From assembly GCA_964016875.1 (NCBI GenBank), contig OZ024724.1:41159820-41223819 (forward strand): a stretch of 64,000 bases of DNA, given 5' to 3'. This stretch comes from Fallopia convolvulus. Taxonomy: Eukaryota; Streptophyta; Magnoliopsida; Caryophyllales; Polygonaceae. Below, piece after piece: positions 33,771-43,995 of the stretch. The notes under the pieces are model-generated. The model was not told the DNA's origin and ran no database searches. It saw only the letters and a list, made by a program, of their open reading frames with translations. How positions within the stretch are numbered: position 1 is the first letter of the stretch; each line of letters opens with the position of its first letter. A program made the position numbers and the translations under genes.

Positions 33771-34904
33771 TTCCTCGAACATAGTTTGCCTCCTCATTTG
33801 CTCGGCCAAGCGCACTTGGCTCTCATTCGGACAAACTTGTGTAGCATGTGCAAAGGATCCACACCCTTCACAAGCTCTAGCATTTTGCTTGTAGTAGTGG
33901 ACTTGCCTCTTAAGCTTGCTCACTTCACCTTCAAGGAATTGGAGCTTCACAACCTTGTCAATGTTTTCTCCCCTTGGATCATATAACTTCCTTGCACCTT
34001 CACCTTGAACTTTCACCTCTTTGCTAGCTTGACTCACCCCATACATGGCCTCGTAATCGGATAGCTTGTCAAGTAGCTCCCAAGCTTGATCCGGTGTCAA
34101 GGAATTGAACCCACAATCGGTGTGGAGATTGAGCTTGTCCTTCGTTGCCGGATTGATGCCTTGGAAAAAGATGTCTTGGAGCACATATGGTTGTTGGCCA
34201 TGAGTAGGACATTGGCACAACATCTCCTTGAAACGGTCCCATGCTTCGAAGAGAGGCTCATTCGGACCTTGTTGAAAGCTTGCAATTTTCCTTCTTAGCT
34301 CGGTTGTCTTTGAGGGTGGGAAGAACTTCATCAAGAAAGCATCATGGAGTGCCTTCCAAGATGTGATCGACCTAGGGGCTTGGCTCTCGATCTAATGTGT
34401 GGCCTTGCCCCCAAGTGACCACTTGAACGCCTTTAGAAGCACATACTCCATCGTCTCCTCGTCGGTAGAGATCGTCTCACACATGTCCACAAAGCGTTTG
34501 ACGTGCTCTATAGGACACTCATGTGTACGGCCCTCGAATTGATCACGCTTGATGAGGAAGATGAATTGCGTCTTGATCTCAAAATTCTTGGCAACCTCGG
34601 GAAGCACAATAACCGGTTCGGGTACCCTCAACTCCGGATGCATGTATTGGCGTGCATTCCGGGGTAGAGCATTGAGTTGAGCCTCGACCCTCATCCGTTG
34701 CTCCCGTTCTCTTCTTGCCACCGCCTCTTGATTGTCCTTCTCAAGTTGCAATCTAGCCATTTCGGCCCTAAGTCGAGCCAACTCCTCATCACCATGGAGA
34801 GCTTGATTCTCCATCCTTTTCCTTCTTCGGGCTTCTTTGAGAATACTTTCCGGATCACTCACAAACTCAAGCTCAAGTGTTCCTCGGGAGGAACGAGCTC
34901 GCAT
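33770..34904 (-). pseudogene. Athila-type gag of element B
   Basis: It probably starts at MRARSSRGTLELEF (34904), which follows the primer site by about 130 nt. A charged coiled-coil (residues about 25-75: ELARLRAEMARLQLEKDNQEAVARR) precedes the gag domain. This runs across an in-frame TAG at 34392 (at an expected Trp) into TSWKALHDAFLMKFFPPS and the FEAWDRFKEML segment. The zinc knuckle CEGCGSFAHATQVC lies near 33868-33827. A one-base deletion near 33785 shifts the frame into the linker. Only these few lesions separate it from an open gag. Confidence 0.87.
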
Positions 34905-35032
34905 ACACCTACGAAACAAAGACACAAAACAAAACAAATCAAAAACAAACAAAGGGTTTGGGCTATTCCCTCACCCAAATCACTACCAAAACACAAGAAA
35001 CTCACCAAATTGGCACTCAATGCACTTAGAAT

Positions 35033-35050
35033 TCCCCGGCAACGGCGCCA
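35033..35050 (-). other. Primer-binding site of element B, perfect tRNA-Asp match
   Basis: On the minus strand TGGCGCCGTTGCCGGGGA, identical to the complement of the plant tRNA-Asp(GUC) 3' end, six bases downstream of the 5' LTR. Confidence 0.92.
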
Positions 35051-35056
35051 ATCTTT

Positions 35057-36464
35057 TGATCGCTCACGAATGCGAGGGTCTAGAGATACAATTTATAACC
35101 CGACCCCGTTGTAGCACGTGGTGGGTGTCGAACGCTCGGGAAATCTACTCGATTGAGGTGCCTAAACACTAGAAAGCTGGAAAGGAGAACTTAAAACAAA
35201 GGAAAACAAAGAGAACAGTCGGGACCGACACAAGTGTCACGTCGGGCCTGATGTTGGCGACAAAGAGGGAAGTCGGGACCGACGTAGAGCAAGTCGGGCC
35301 CGATGTAGCTGGTTTTGTCGAACTCAAAGATTGAAAGTAGATCTTGGGCTTTTGGGTTCCTTCTCTAGTAGATTAAGGCTTTTCCACCCCAATTCAAGCA
35401 ATAAGTGATGATCGGAATAGGATCGAGGTGCTTTCACCCTCGTTCCAACCACTTCTACACATCGATCATTGGGGAAATCCCCTTCGAAGCAAGGTCTTGA
35501 GATGGACAAATGTTCACTTTCATTACTTTGCCAATCACAAGCCTTGATTCCTTACTTTCATAAGGAATTGTAGCTCTATGTAGAGTGGGTTCCTAGATCA
35601 AGCACTCAAGGCTTATGGAATTGGGGTTTCTAGCCCAACCTAGCTAGAGCTTTCCCCCATAACCTAAGATCAAGGAGATCTACTCCATATGGCAAACAAA
35701 AAAAGCAAACAAATCACAAAGCAAAGCAATCAACATCATCAATCTCAAACCAAAGCCAAATTTCATTCACAAATCAAAAGCAATCCACAAACTCCAATCC
35801 AAGGGTTCCAAATCCACAAAATCAAAATAAGGCAAAGCTAATCTATCAACCAAACCTATCAAATCTCCTTCTCCTATGCCGATTCCCTCTCTTCTCCTTC
35901 TCCTCTCCTTCCTCCTTGCTCTCCAAGTATCCTCTTGAGAGTTTTTGAGAGTTGGTCCCTTGCTAAGTGTGTGGGAATCTCCTCCAATTAGAAGATAAGA
36001 GAGCCTTTATAGATGAGGGGCAAAAGTGGTAGTTTACAATTTCGTGCCTTGGAGCCCAATCCAGCCAGCGACCGACTCGGACCGACACGGAGCTCCTCGG
36101 TCCCGACTTACTGGGCACGTCGGTCCGAGGTCGAAAAATCATCTCGGGTCCGGCGTTGGTTCCAACTCGATCCGTACCTCGTTCCACCTTCTTCTTGTTG
36201 TCTTTTCTCTTGTTCTTCTTCATGGCTTGCTCCTCTCTTTCCCTCTTAATCTTGGGGCTTGCTCCATGTTCCGATTCTCCTTCAAAACGACCCTTGATCC
36301 ATGCCAAAACACCTACAAAACACATAAAACGCGCATAGTCTCCGAATCTCATAAAAATACGGGAACTAAGCTAAAAAGGAACAAAACACACAAGAAAAGG
36401 GGAAAAAAGAAACATATTTACAAAGGGAATCATATATAAAACACCACCAAATAAAGAGACATCA
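35057..36464 (-). repeat. 5' LTR of element B (right copy)
   Basis: 1408 bp, from tgatcgctcacg to ...gacatca on the plus strand. It has an 11-bp insertion (aaacgcgcat region, near 36327) relative to the left copy. It carries the distal palindrome cluster 35218-35312, the proximal one about 36070-36190, and the TATA box 36004-36013 on the minus strand. Confidence 0.92.
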
Positions 36465-37253
36465 GTCTTAAAGTGAACAAGTGTGAAAGGAATGGAAACG
36501 GGAGAAGAACGCTTGAATTCGGGCCATCTGTTGGAGTTGCTAGTTCGACACCTCTGTCTTGTGAGGGCTCGTTCAGGAGATATAGTGGTTCGATGAAGTT
36601 GAATTTATTATAATTGGAAAGATAATTCAAAGAGCTACAATTCATGTTTTTACTCCGAGTCCAAATTTCAACTCGAAGTGAGTCAAAACAGCCCCTGAAG
36701 TGTCAGCTGAAATCTGAACCGAGCTGCTGGCGGCACCCACCGCCCCTGCCAACGCGGAGATCTTTTGAGCGACACGCGTTTTATTTCTATTGGCTCTTCC
36801 TATGTCAGCTTTAATCCGAGATATATGTATTTTTTGATAGACTTTTTAGACCTAGTTTGATATATTAGGTTTTAGAGAGTTGCATCTCTCATTCATACAC
36901 TAATATCATATTTCTTTCAAAGTTTTTAGCTTTTCTATGGAGAACTAAGCACCTTTGATTAGTCAGACAATTGAAGCATCGTTTAAATTAAAGTTGTGAG
37001 ATTTCTAATTCTTTATCTATTGCTTGGGTTTAATCTTATCTCTTGCTTGAATGTTTATGATTTATTTCAACAGTTTCTAGCCTGATCAACTAGGGTTTGT
37101 TGTTATTTAATCTATTGCTAGATCTAGAGTGTTACTGGTTGAGCATCTCTAGATTGAAGTAGGAACTGCATCGTACTAGTATCTGGTTGTGCTAGTCTTA
37201 TGCAGAACAGATTTGATTTGCATTCTAGGGTAAAAGCTGGTTGTTTTATGCTA

Positions 37254-37254
<1 letters not shown>

Positions 37255-37296
<42 letters not shown>

Positions 37297-37309
37297 CAAC
37301 AACAACAAC

Positions 37310-37408
<99 letters not shown>

Positions 37409-37413
37409 TATAA
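37255..37413. repeat. (TAA)n microsatellite 1, with an internal AAC run
   Basis: About 50 TAA triplets, with a short (AAC)n block near 37292-37311. It joins the truncated family C LTR to the 5' end of LINE copy 1. The poly-Asn and poly-Ile frames are not genes. Confidence 0.95.
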
Positions 37414-39234
37414 TTGTTGGTGGATTTTCAAAATGCCTTCAATTTAGTTGATCGTGCAGTCATGTTACGTGAAGTTCGTCTTCGTTGTCTGACCATTTCA
37501 CGTTGGGTTGAATTCTGCTACTCTAATCCAGCTAGATTGTATTTTGGGGAACACACTTTATGGTCATCTCAAGGGGTGCAACAGGGAGACCCCCTTGGTC
37601 CTCTGCTTTTTGCTCTGGTTTTACAACCCCTGGTTTGTAAAATCAGAGACGCCTTTGATGTATGTCTTCAAGCATGGTATTTGGATGATGGAACTATTAT
37701 TGGTGACACCTTGGTGGTGGGGAAGGTTATGTAGTTGATTATGGAGGAAGGGCCTCGTTTAAGGTTACATCTCAACGTGGAAAAAACTGAAGTTTTTTGG
37801 CCTATAGAAGACCCTCGAAGCAGGCTTGTGGGTGTCTTTCCCACTAATATTGCTCGTCCTTTGGATGGTGTTAAGTTGCTTGGTGGCCCGACTAGTTCCA
37901 ATTCTGTTTTTAGTGGAGAGCTTGTGATGCAGAGGGTGACCAAGACCATTATGCTTATGGATAAAGTAGCTAAGCTTAATGATCCTCAGTGTGAGTTGTT
38001 GTTACTTAGGGCATGTACCAGAGTTTCTAAACTCTACTTTGCTTTGCGTACTTGTCCTCCTGATATTTTTGAGGTGGCTCAGCGCACTTTTGATGGGGCT
38101 CTTCGATCTTCTTTGAAGCGTATTGTTACTGCTTCGGGACCTGGGTTTGGTGATTGGCAATGGCGACTTGCCACCTTACCTTTTGCGTTTGGAGGGCTTG
38201 GTATTTATTCTGCAGGTGATGTTCGCCATTATGCTTTTCTTGCTTCTCGGTTACAATCAGCCGGTTTGCAAACAATGCTTCTTCAGAATGTTGGCATTGT
38301 TGGTCTTGGTCATGCCTTTGATGATGCATTGAGTCATTTTAATAGAAATGTGGATTATGACTTTTTAAGTAATCCTAGTGAGGTCGCTGCCCCTAAACTC
38401 ATGAAGAAATTGGCAGATATATATTTCACAAAGATTACTACTTCTGCAGAATCCACCTTTTCTTTATCTCCTCGGCAATCTGCATTATGGAAATCGCAGC
38501 AGGGAGATCACACCTCTATTTGGCTTCGGGCGGTCCCCATCTCGGGTTTGGGACAGACGATGAATGCTAAGGCTTACCGTTGTGTGTTGTGTTATCGGTT
38601 GGGTGTTCCTTTGTTCTCTATTTCGACACCTTGCTCTGCTTGCTCCAGGGTTTTTGATGGGGATATCTTTGGTGATCATGCAGTGTCGAATGCTGGTATT
38701 GTAGGTATTAAGCATTGTCATAATGTTGTTCGGGATACCCTTGTTGATATTTGTTATCGGTGTGGGATTTCGGAAAGGAAAGAGGTTGATATTGGACTAT
38801 CTGGAGAGAATGACGGAGCCCTCCGACCTGCAGATGTGTTACTCTATTCTTGGGATCGAGGTCGTGATGTATGTGTTGACTTGACAGGATCATCTCCTTT
38901 GACACATTCCGGTTTGTCTGACTTTGTTCCTGGACGAGTTGTGGTTGATGCGGCTAATCGAAAGAGGTTCAAGTACGAAGCTAGTTGTCAGGTTTTTGGT
39001 TATGGTTTTCTTCCTTTCTCCTTTTCTTCTCTAGGGGAATTGGATAAGGATGTTGTAGCGTTGCTAAAGCGGATACAACTTGTTTTCTAAGACTCAAGAC
39101 ATTGGGGCTCGTACTGCTGCTCATATCTTCACCAGAATAGGTTTTGCTATAGCTAGAGAAGTGGGAGCCCAGATTGTATCTCGACTTCCCACAAATTTTA
39201 TGTAATTTGTACGAATTTGTCAGTTTTTATAAAA
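37414..39234 (+). pseudogene. LINE copy 1: reverse transcriptase plus CCHC and restriction-like-endonuclease-type C terminus
   Basis: The copy is 5'-truncated inside the reverse transcriptase. It begins with motif A (VDFQNAFNLVDR), then QGVQQGDPLGPLLFAL and the catalytic YLDDGT (about 37678). One TAG (37732) interrupts an otherwise open frame to 39090. The thumb-like region carries AFGGLGIYSAGDVRHYAF. Near 38632 a CX2C...H cluster (CSACSRVFDGDIFGDH) is followed by KHCHNVVRD, then EVDIGL and RPADVLLYSW...DVCVDLT. That order recalls the CCHC plus PD-(D/E)XK nuclease of R2/R4/Dong-type LINEs. A frameshift near 39085 precedes the C-terminal end (VSRLPTNF) at 39200. The 3' tail is (TAA)n. Confidence 0.75.
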
Positions 39235-39258
39235 ATAATAATAATAATAATAATAATG

Positions 39259-39349
<91 letters not shown>
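39235..39349. repeat. (TAA)n microsatellite 2, tail of LINE copy 1
   Basis: Nearly pure TAA repeats directly after the LINE 3' end (ttttataaaa), as expected for a tail made during target-primed reverse transcription or for a TAA target site. Confidence 0.92.
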
Positions 39350-40688
39350 GGCCAAATACATAAACAGGTCCTTGAACTTTGACGATTTTGGCATCTATAT
39401 TCCTGTACTTTGGGGGTTTCAAATAGGTCCTCGTACTATACATATTTTTGTCATTTAAACACAAATCACTTGAATTTTTCCTGCGTGTAATACACTCGCG
39501 CTGACGTAAATAGAAAATTTGTCATATATGTGCCATGTAAGCGCCAACTAGATAATTCTAATAAAAAATATTTTTTAATATTAAATAAAAAAATTTGTCT
39601 ACTTCTTTGTATCTGATCTTGTCTCCTTCCTATCTCCGACTTTTGATTATGTTCGCTTCTTTCTTTTTTTTTTCTTTTTTTTTTCTATTTCCCCTTGAAG
39701 CTTTCAACTGGATCTGGTTGAACTGTTCAATTTATGAAATTTGTGCTCATGGGGATAGAAGCCAAGAACAACGCCGACCATATCGTCTCCCCCGTCTGTT
39801 TAAACATAGCTTTTGTTTTCCTCTCTCCCCCGTCTCACTAATGAAACACAATTCCCCCCAATTTCTTATTTATGTAGTGTGCTTGCAATCTTAACCAATA
39901 ATAGTGAAAGGTAAAATTTTCAGAAATTGATTGTTAGTAAAACCAATCCTCTCCGAAATCATCGATGCCAGATAACAAGACGATCGAAAACGACATCGAT
40001 TCGCGTCCCCAGTGCATCCACCGGCAGGAGATGCGATGGTGGGAGAACCGGTGGTAACAACGCCGGATAATCAACTCCTTACGGGATACCTAGCGCAGGA
40101 GTTTCTTACTAGAGGAACTCTATTTGGCAACAGGCTTCGGACGTGAATCGTCTTTTTTCAGAAACCCAATTCTCTCTGGTTCAAAAACTCCATCTTCACT
40201 GCCCCTTCTCCGTTTTCGTCGTTCAAGATTTGGAGGAACCAGATCTGGATTTTTTAAGGAGAACCAAATTTGTCCCGATTCTCTCTAGTTCAAGTTCCTT
40301 CCAAGGATTGCTCACCGCCGACATTGAGATTTGAGTTGCAATCGGGCCATTCTTTTTGTCTCGAGTTCGTCATTCCGGCTTGACTCTTTCATGAGTTTGT
40401 CGTTCAGTCCATATTTTTAGATTTGGATCTGAAAATAAATTGCAAAGGAAAAAAGATAAAAAAAGGAGAAAATAACCGTTTTGAAAAAAGTATAAAAAGG
40501 AGAAAATAACTTGTTATTCTATCTTACTCGCAATAACGGAGGTGAGTTACACGCGTTTTGCCAAATCATATTTTCGTGTTTAAATGGCAAAAATTTGTAT
40601 AATACAAGGACCTATTTGAAACTCCCAAAGTATAGGGATATGAATGCCAAAATCATCAAAGTTCAGGGACCTATTTATGTATTTTGCC
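39350..40688. mobile_element. MULE-like element with long terminal inverted repeats inside (TAA)n
   Basis: Its ends are matching inverted repeats of at least about 100 bp (ggccaaatacataaacaggt at the left; the complement of tatttatgtattttgcc at the right). They keep pairing through phrases such as tcaaataggtcc and gccaaaatc. Both flanks are TAA repeat, so the target duplication cannot be defined. No transposase is seen. A GC-richer part (39985-40140) has a 50-codon open stretch (DNQLLTGYLAQEFLTRGTLF) that could be a captured host fragment; I do not recognise the gene. Confidence 0.65.
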
Positions 40689-40766
<78 letters not shown>

Positions 40767-40775
40767 TAATAATAC

Positions 40776-40857
<82 letters not shown>
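40689..40857. repeat. (TAA)n/(TAG)n microsatellite 3
   Basis: TAA repeats enclosing a block of about 11 TAG triplets (40775-40809). Before the MULE-like insertion this was probably continuous with microsatellite 2. Confidence 0.92.
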
Positions 40858-40858
<1 letters not shown>

Positions 40859-41118
40859 GGTCAAGTATGAAGCTAGTTGTCGGGCGTTTGGTTATGGTTT
40901 TCTTCCTTTCTCCTTTTCATCTCTAGGGGAAATGGATAAGGATGTTTAGCGTTGCTTAAGCGAGTTCTACAGTTTTCTAAGATTCAAGATATTGGGGCTC
41001 ATGGTTCTGCTCATATCTTCACCAGAATAGGCTTTACTATAGCTAGAGGAGTGGGAGCCCAGATTGTATCTCGGCTTCCCACTAATTTTATGTAATTTGT
41101 TTAACTTTGTAAGTTTTC

Positions 41119-41119
<1 letters not shown>
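40858..41119 (+). pseudogene. LINE copy 2: 3' end only
   Basis: It starts abruptly after TAA repeats at a point matching about 38970 of copy 1 (tcaagtatgaagctagttgtc) and runs to the same 3' end (cttcccactaattttatgt). It encodes the last roughly 75 residues with frame errors, and is followed by (TAA)n at 41120-41170. Confidence 0.85.

Positions 41120-41170
<51 letters not shown>
41120..41170. repeat. (TAA)n microsatellite 4
   Basis: Tail of LINE copy 2 and insertion site of LINE copy 3. Confidence 0.92.
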
Positions 41171-41522
41171 GGATGTGTGTGTTGATCTGACTGGGTCCTC
41201 TCCCTTGACGTCATCCGGGATGTCTGACTTCGCACCTGGACATGTGGTGGTTGATGCAGCTCATCGTAAACGTGTCAAGTATCACGCTAAATGCGCGGCT
41301 ATTGGATATGGTTTTCTACCTTTCTCCTTCTCTTCATTGGGAGAATTAGATAAGGATGCCATCTCATTGCTTAAGCGGATACAGAAGTTCTCCAAGACTC
41401 AAGATATTGGGGTGTCAGCTGCTGCACACATTTTCACTAGGGTCAATTTTTCTATAGCTAGAGGAGTGGGGGCCCAGATTGTTTCTCGGCTTCCCACTAA
41501 CTTTCTGTAATCCCACTATCTT

Positions 41523-41525
<3 letters not shown>
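41171..41525 (+). pseudogene. LINE copy 3: 3' end only, diverged
   Basis: It starts at DVCVDLTGSSPLTSSGMSDF, equivalent to about 38868 of copy 1. It stays open to TAA at 41510 (ending VSRLPTNFL), including the C-terminal KFSKTQDIG segment that is frameshifted in copy 1. Many silent and replacement differences from copies 1 and 2 suggest a separate insertion of a related member. Confidence 0.85.
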
Positions 41526-41575
<50 letters not shown>

Positions 41576-41602
41576 TAAATAATAATAATAATAATAATAA
41601 TG
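41526..41602. repeat. (TAA)n microsatellite 5
   Basis: TAA repeats with two AATAAATAAAT interruptions. It is the tail of LINE copy 3 and the right end of the LINE chain. Confidence 0.9.
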
Positions 41603-42037
41603 ATGATGAGGATAACATATTAGGGCTTATGCAGTTATGCTAGAAGGAGCATCTGATCAAATCATTAGCAACTATGATGAGCTATTGTGTGGTGGTATTT
41701 TGGAACCTTAACCCTAAACCCTAAAGTTTACCTTTATGGACGGCACATAGTGCAATTGTAGACTGTACTTTTCACAATCAAGGGGTAGTTTCTCTACTAT
41801 TTTATCCTTAAGGGATTCGAATTTTATAGTTTCGGATATAACAAGTGTTATTGCCTTCTTATCCCCTTCTTAAGACCATTTATCTCCCAACACCTTCCAT
41901 TCACCATTAGTAATTAACGTGAGAAAGCTGTTGTTTCGACCTGAAAATACAAAAATCGTAATTATTAGAAGCAGTGAAGGATTATCTAAAGAAAGCAATA
42001 TTATACTACTTACCCATGGTAGAAATCAATGTAAATC
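41603..42037. other. Unassigned flank of the hAT element, with possible minus-strand splice signals
   Basis: It contains aaccctaaaccctaaag near 41708. On the minus strand, joining across the hAT duplication, ...tttctaccatgg|gtaagtag resembles a donor and ttttgtattttcag|gtcg (about 41945) an acceptor. The hAT may therefore sit in or beside an exon of an unrecognised gene. The evidence is weak. Confidence 0.3.
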
Positions 42038-42160
42038 TAGACCTGGGTCCAGTTCCGAAACCGGAACTGGAGCTGGGCAAGGGTTGGTTCCCCGGTTCAG
42101 GTCCCGGTTCCGGGGCCAGTTTCTCCCAGTTCCGATTCCGGTTTGAAACCAACAATTTCT
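42038..42160. repeat. hAT left subterminal repeats
   Basis: Repeated ccggttcc, ccggaact and related motifs crowd the first roughly 110 bases. The right end (52270-52383) mirrors this with ggaaccgg and accggtttcgg. Such motif clusters are usual transposase-binding sites in hAT elements. GC-rich gcgatcgcgg palindromes follow further in (42200-42265 and 52085-52250). Confidence 0.75.
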
Positions 42161-43995
42161 AAATATAAAAAATAAAAAAATTGGGCCTTGAATCCCTTGA
42201 TCGCCGCGATCGTAGATTACCCAAACCGCGATCGCAAGTTGGGTGTCGCGATCGCGGTCCCGACTTTGTCGAAAAAACAATCGGATTAAGGCAATTAAGG
42301 CAATTGTTCTTCTAAACAAAAAAAAGTTGGATAATTAAAGGGTTAGGACTTAAAATTAAGTTGTCTATGTATCCTCTTGGGGTTGTAAAGGAATCAAAGC
42401 CCACATAGTTCTCTTACCTTTTAATATGAAACCCCACTTTGCTTACCATCTACGTCGATCCATCGGAATCGGCGGAAGCGCTTTGGGATTGGTAGTCATC
42501 GTCTAGGCCGTCAGAGTCGGAAGTTCCGGATACCTCCGCCTTTTGTTGACGAATTTCCGCCCTCTTCCTATCACATACGCACACTTGGGCTTCCAAGACT
42601 GGGCTTTAAACTCGATCGTTCGCTTCTTGGAAGTGTCCTCTTTCGCTAAATGTTTGCTCTACCGATACAGTTGAGGCGGGAACAACAAGCAGTCGAGCCA
42701 CGATCTTGACCAGGGTTGGGAAAGTCTTCTTGTGGGTCTTCCACCAAGCAAAAATATAAAATTCTCCTTCACCAAACTCAAAGTGGGTTGTTACATATGT
42801 TTCAAACTCCGCATTCAAGCTCGAATGTCTCAGTCTCTTGGTAAGGCTATGTATAATACTAGCCCCCCCACTTTTTAGTAGCACCGAGGGCACTCAAGCT
42901 CGAAGAAGAGGATGATGTGGAGGTTATGAAGAAGAACTAACACTAGATGAATATTCGGTAACCAATTCCTCAATTGATCTTCTAACTTTACTAAGTATAT
43001 CCCCAACACTAGTAATATCATCATTAACATCCAACTCCAATGCATCATAATAACCATTCAAAACATTTCTAATCCACTCATCTTAAACCTAGGATCAAAC
43101 ACACATGCAACAAGATAAATATCGGGGATAACTTTATAATAGGTCAACTATTTCACTTTCATAGCATCAATAGCACCACAAAGTTCGGAAAATTTACGCC
43201 CCTCACAAAAATCACCCGCCACAATCAATGCTTCAAAACAAAACAAATGAGCACAAGGTTCATAAACATGACTAAAAGTTAATGTTGCATCATGAAATAT
43301 TCTCAAAATTTCTAAGATTTTATAACAATAATCCCAAGATTGAGAAATAATGGCATTGTCGAGAAAATATATGGAGGCAAAAGAAGTCAAAACTTCTTTG
43401 TAAGGCATGCATGCATGAAGTAGTTTAAATGTGGAGTTCCAACGGTGGCAAACATCTTTTGGAAAAGTTCGGTGTGGAACATGTTTTTGATCACAAAACA
43501 CCTTCCAATCTTGGGCGGTTTAGGGGCCAGCCCACATACGACTAACAACATATCTAATAGGAGCGATTAAACCCAACATAACATTTAAACCATCTTTGAC
43601 GCATAGGTTTAAAATATGGCAACCACATCTTACATGAAAATACTTCGCTCCAAAAATTGGTTGACAATGCGGAATCAAATCTTAGATTGAAGCGGTGTTG
43701 TTAGATGCATTGTCAAACAAGATAGAAAAAACTCGATAAAGTAGTCTATACTCTTCCAAAATAGTACGAATAACGTTACTAATCATTAAAGTGGTATGAG
43801 AAAAATCAAATACTCTATGAGCCAAAACACGTTTTTGCACAACAAAATGATCTTCAATAAAATGACAAGTTAAGCCCATGTATGAATGATTTTGCCAATG
43901 ATTACTCCAAATATCACTACAAATTGAAACTTTAATATCATTTTGAGCAAAAAAACTCATCCATGCCATTTTACGGGTTTTATATGCTTTCATCA

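Larger units (their letters stand above)
26834..36464 (-). mobile_element. Element B: young non-autonomous Athila-like element with extra ORF
   Basis: It is bounded by LTRs of about 1.4 kb and the perfect duplication GTCTT (26829-26833 and 36465-36469) inside a family C LTR. All coding sequence is on the minus strand: gag, protease and, 3' of them, an Athila ORF1-like protein. There is no reverse transcriptase, RNase H or integrase. By eye, the LTRs differ by about 17 substitutions and 3 indels (about 1.2%), far less than in element A, so this is a recent insertion. Its enzymes must have been supplied in trans. Confidence 0.93.
26684..37254 (+). repeat. Second family C LTR, split by element B and truncated at the (TAA)n tract
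   Basis: LTR sequence lies at 26684-26833 (tgatagcttgcatatagg...) and resumes at 36465, matching the solo LTR at 24388-25692 in reverse. It stops at about 37254 inside the sequence ttttatgctag, where a (TAA)n tract begins. The solo copy shows that several hundred more bases should follow, so the LTR is cut off there. No internal region of a C element is present. Confidence 0.88.

Noticed and set aside
37255..37413. Long poly-Asn and poly-Ile open frames in the TAA tracts (also 39235-39349, 40689-40857, 41120-41170, 41526-41602)
   Set aside because: They are translations of a (TAA)n microsatellite; no start context or flanking protein similarity supports a gene.
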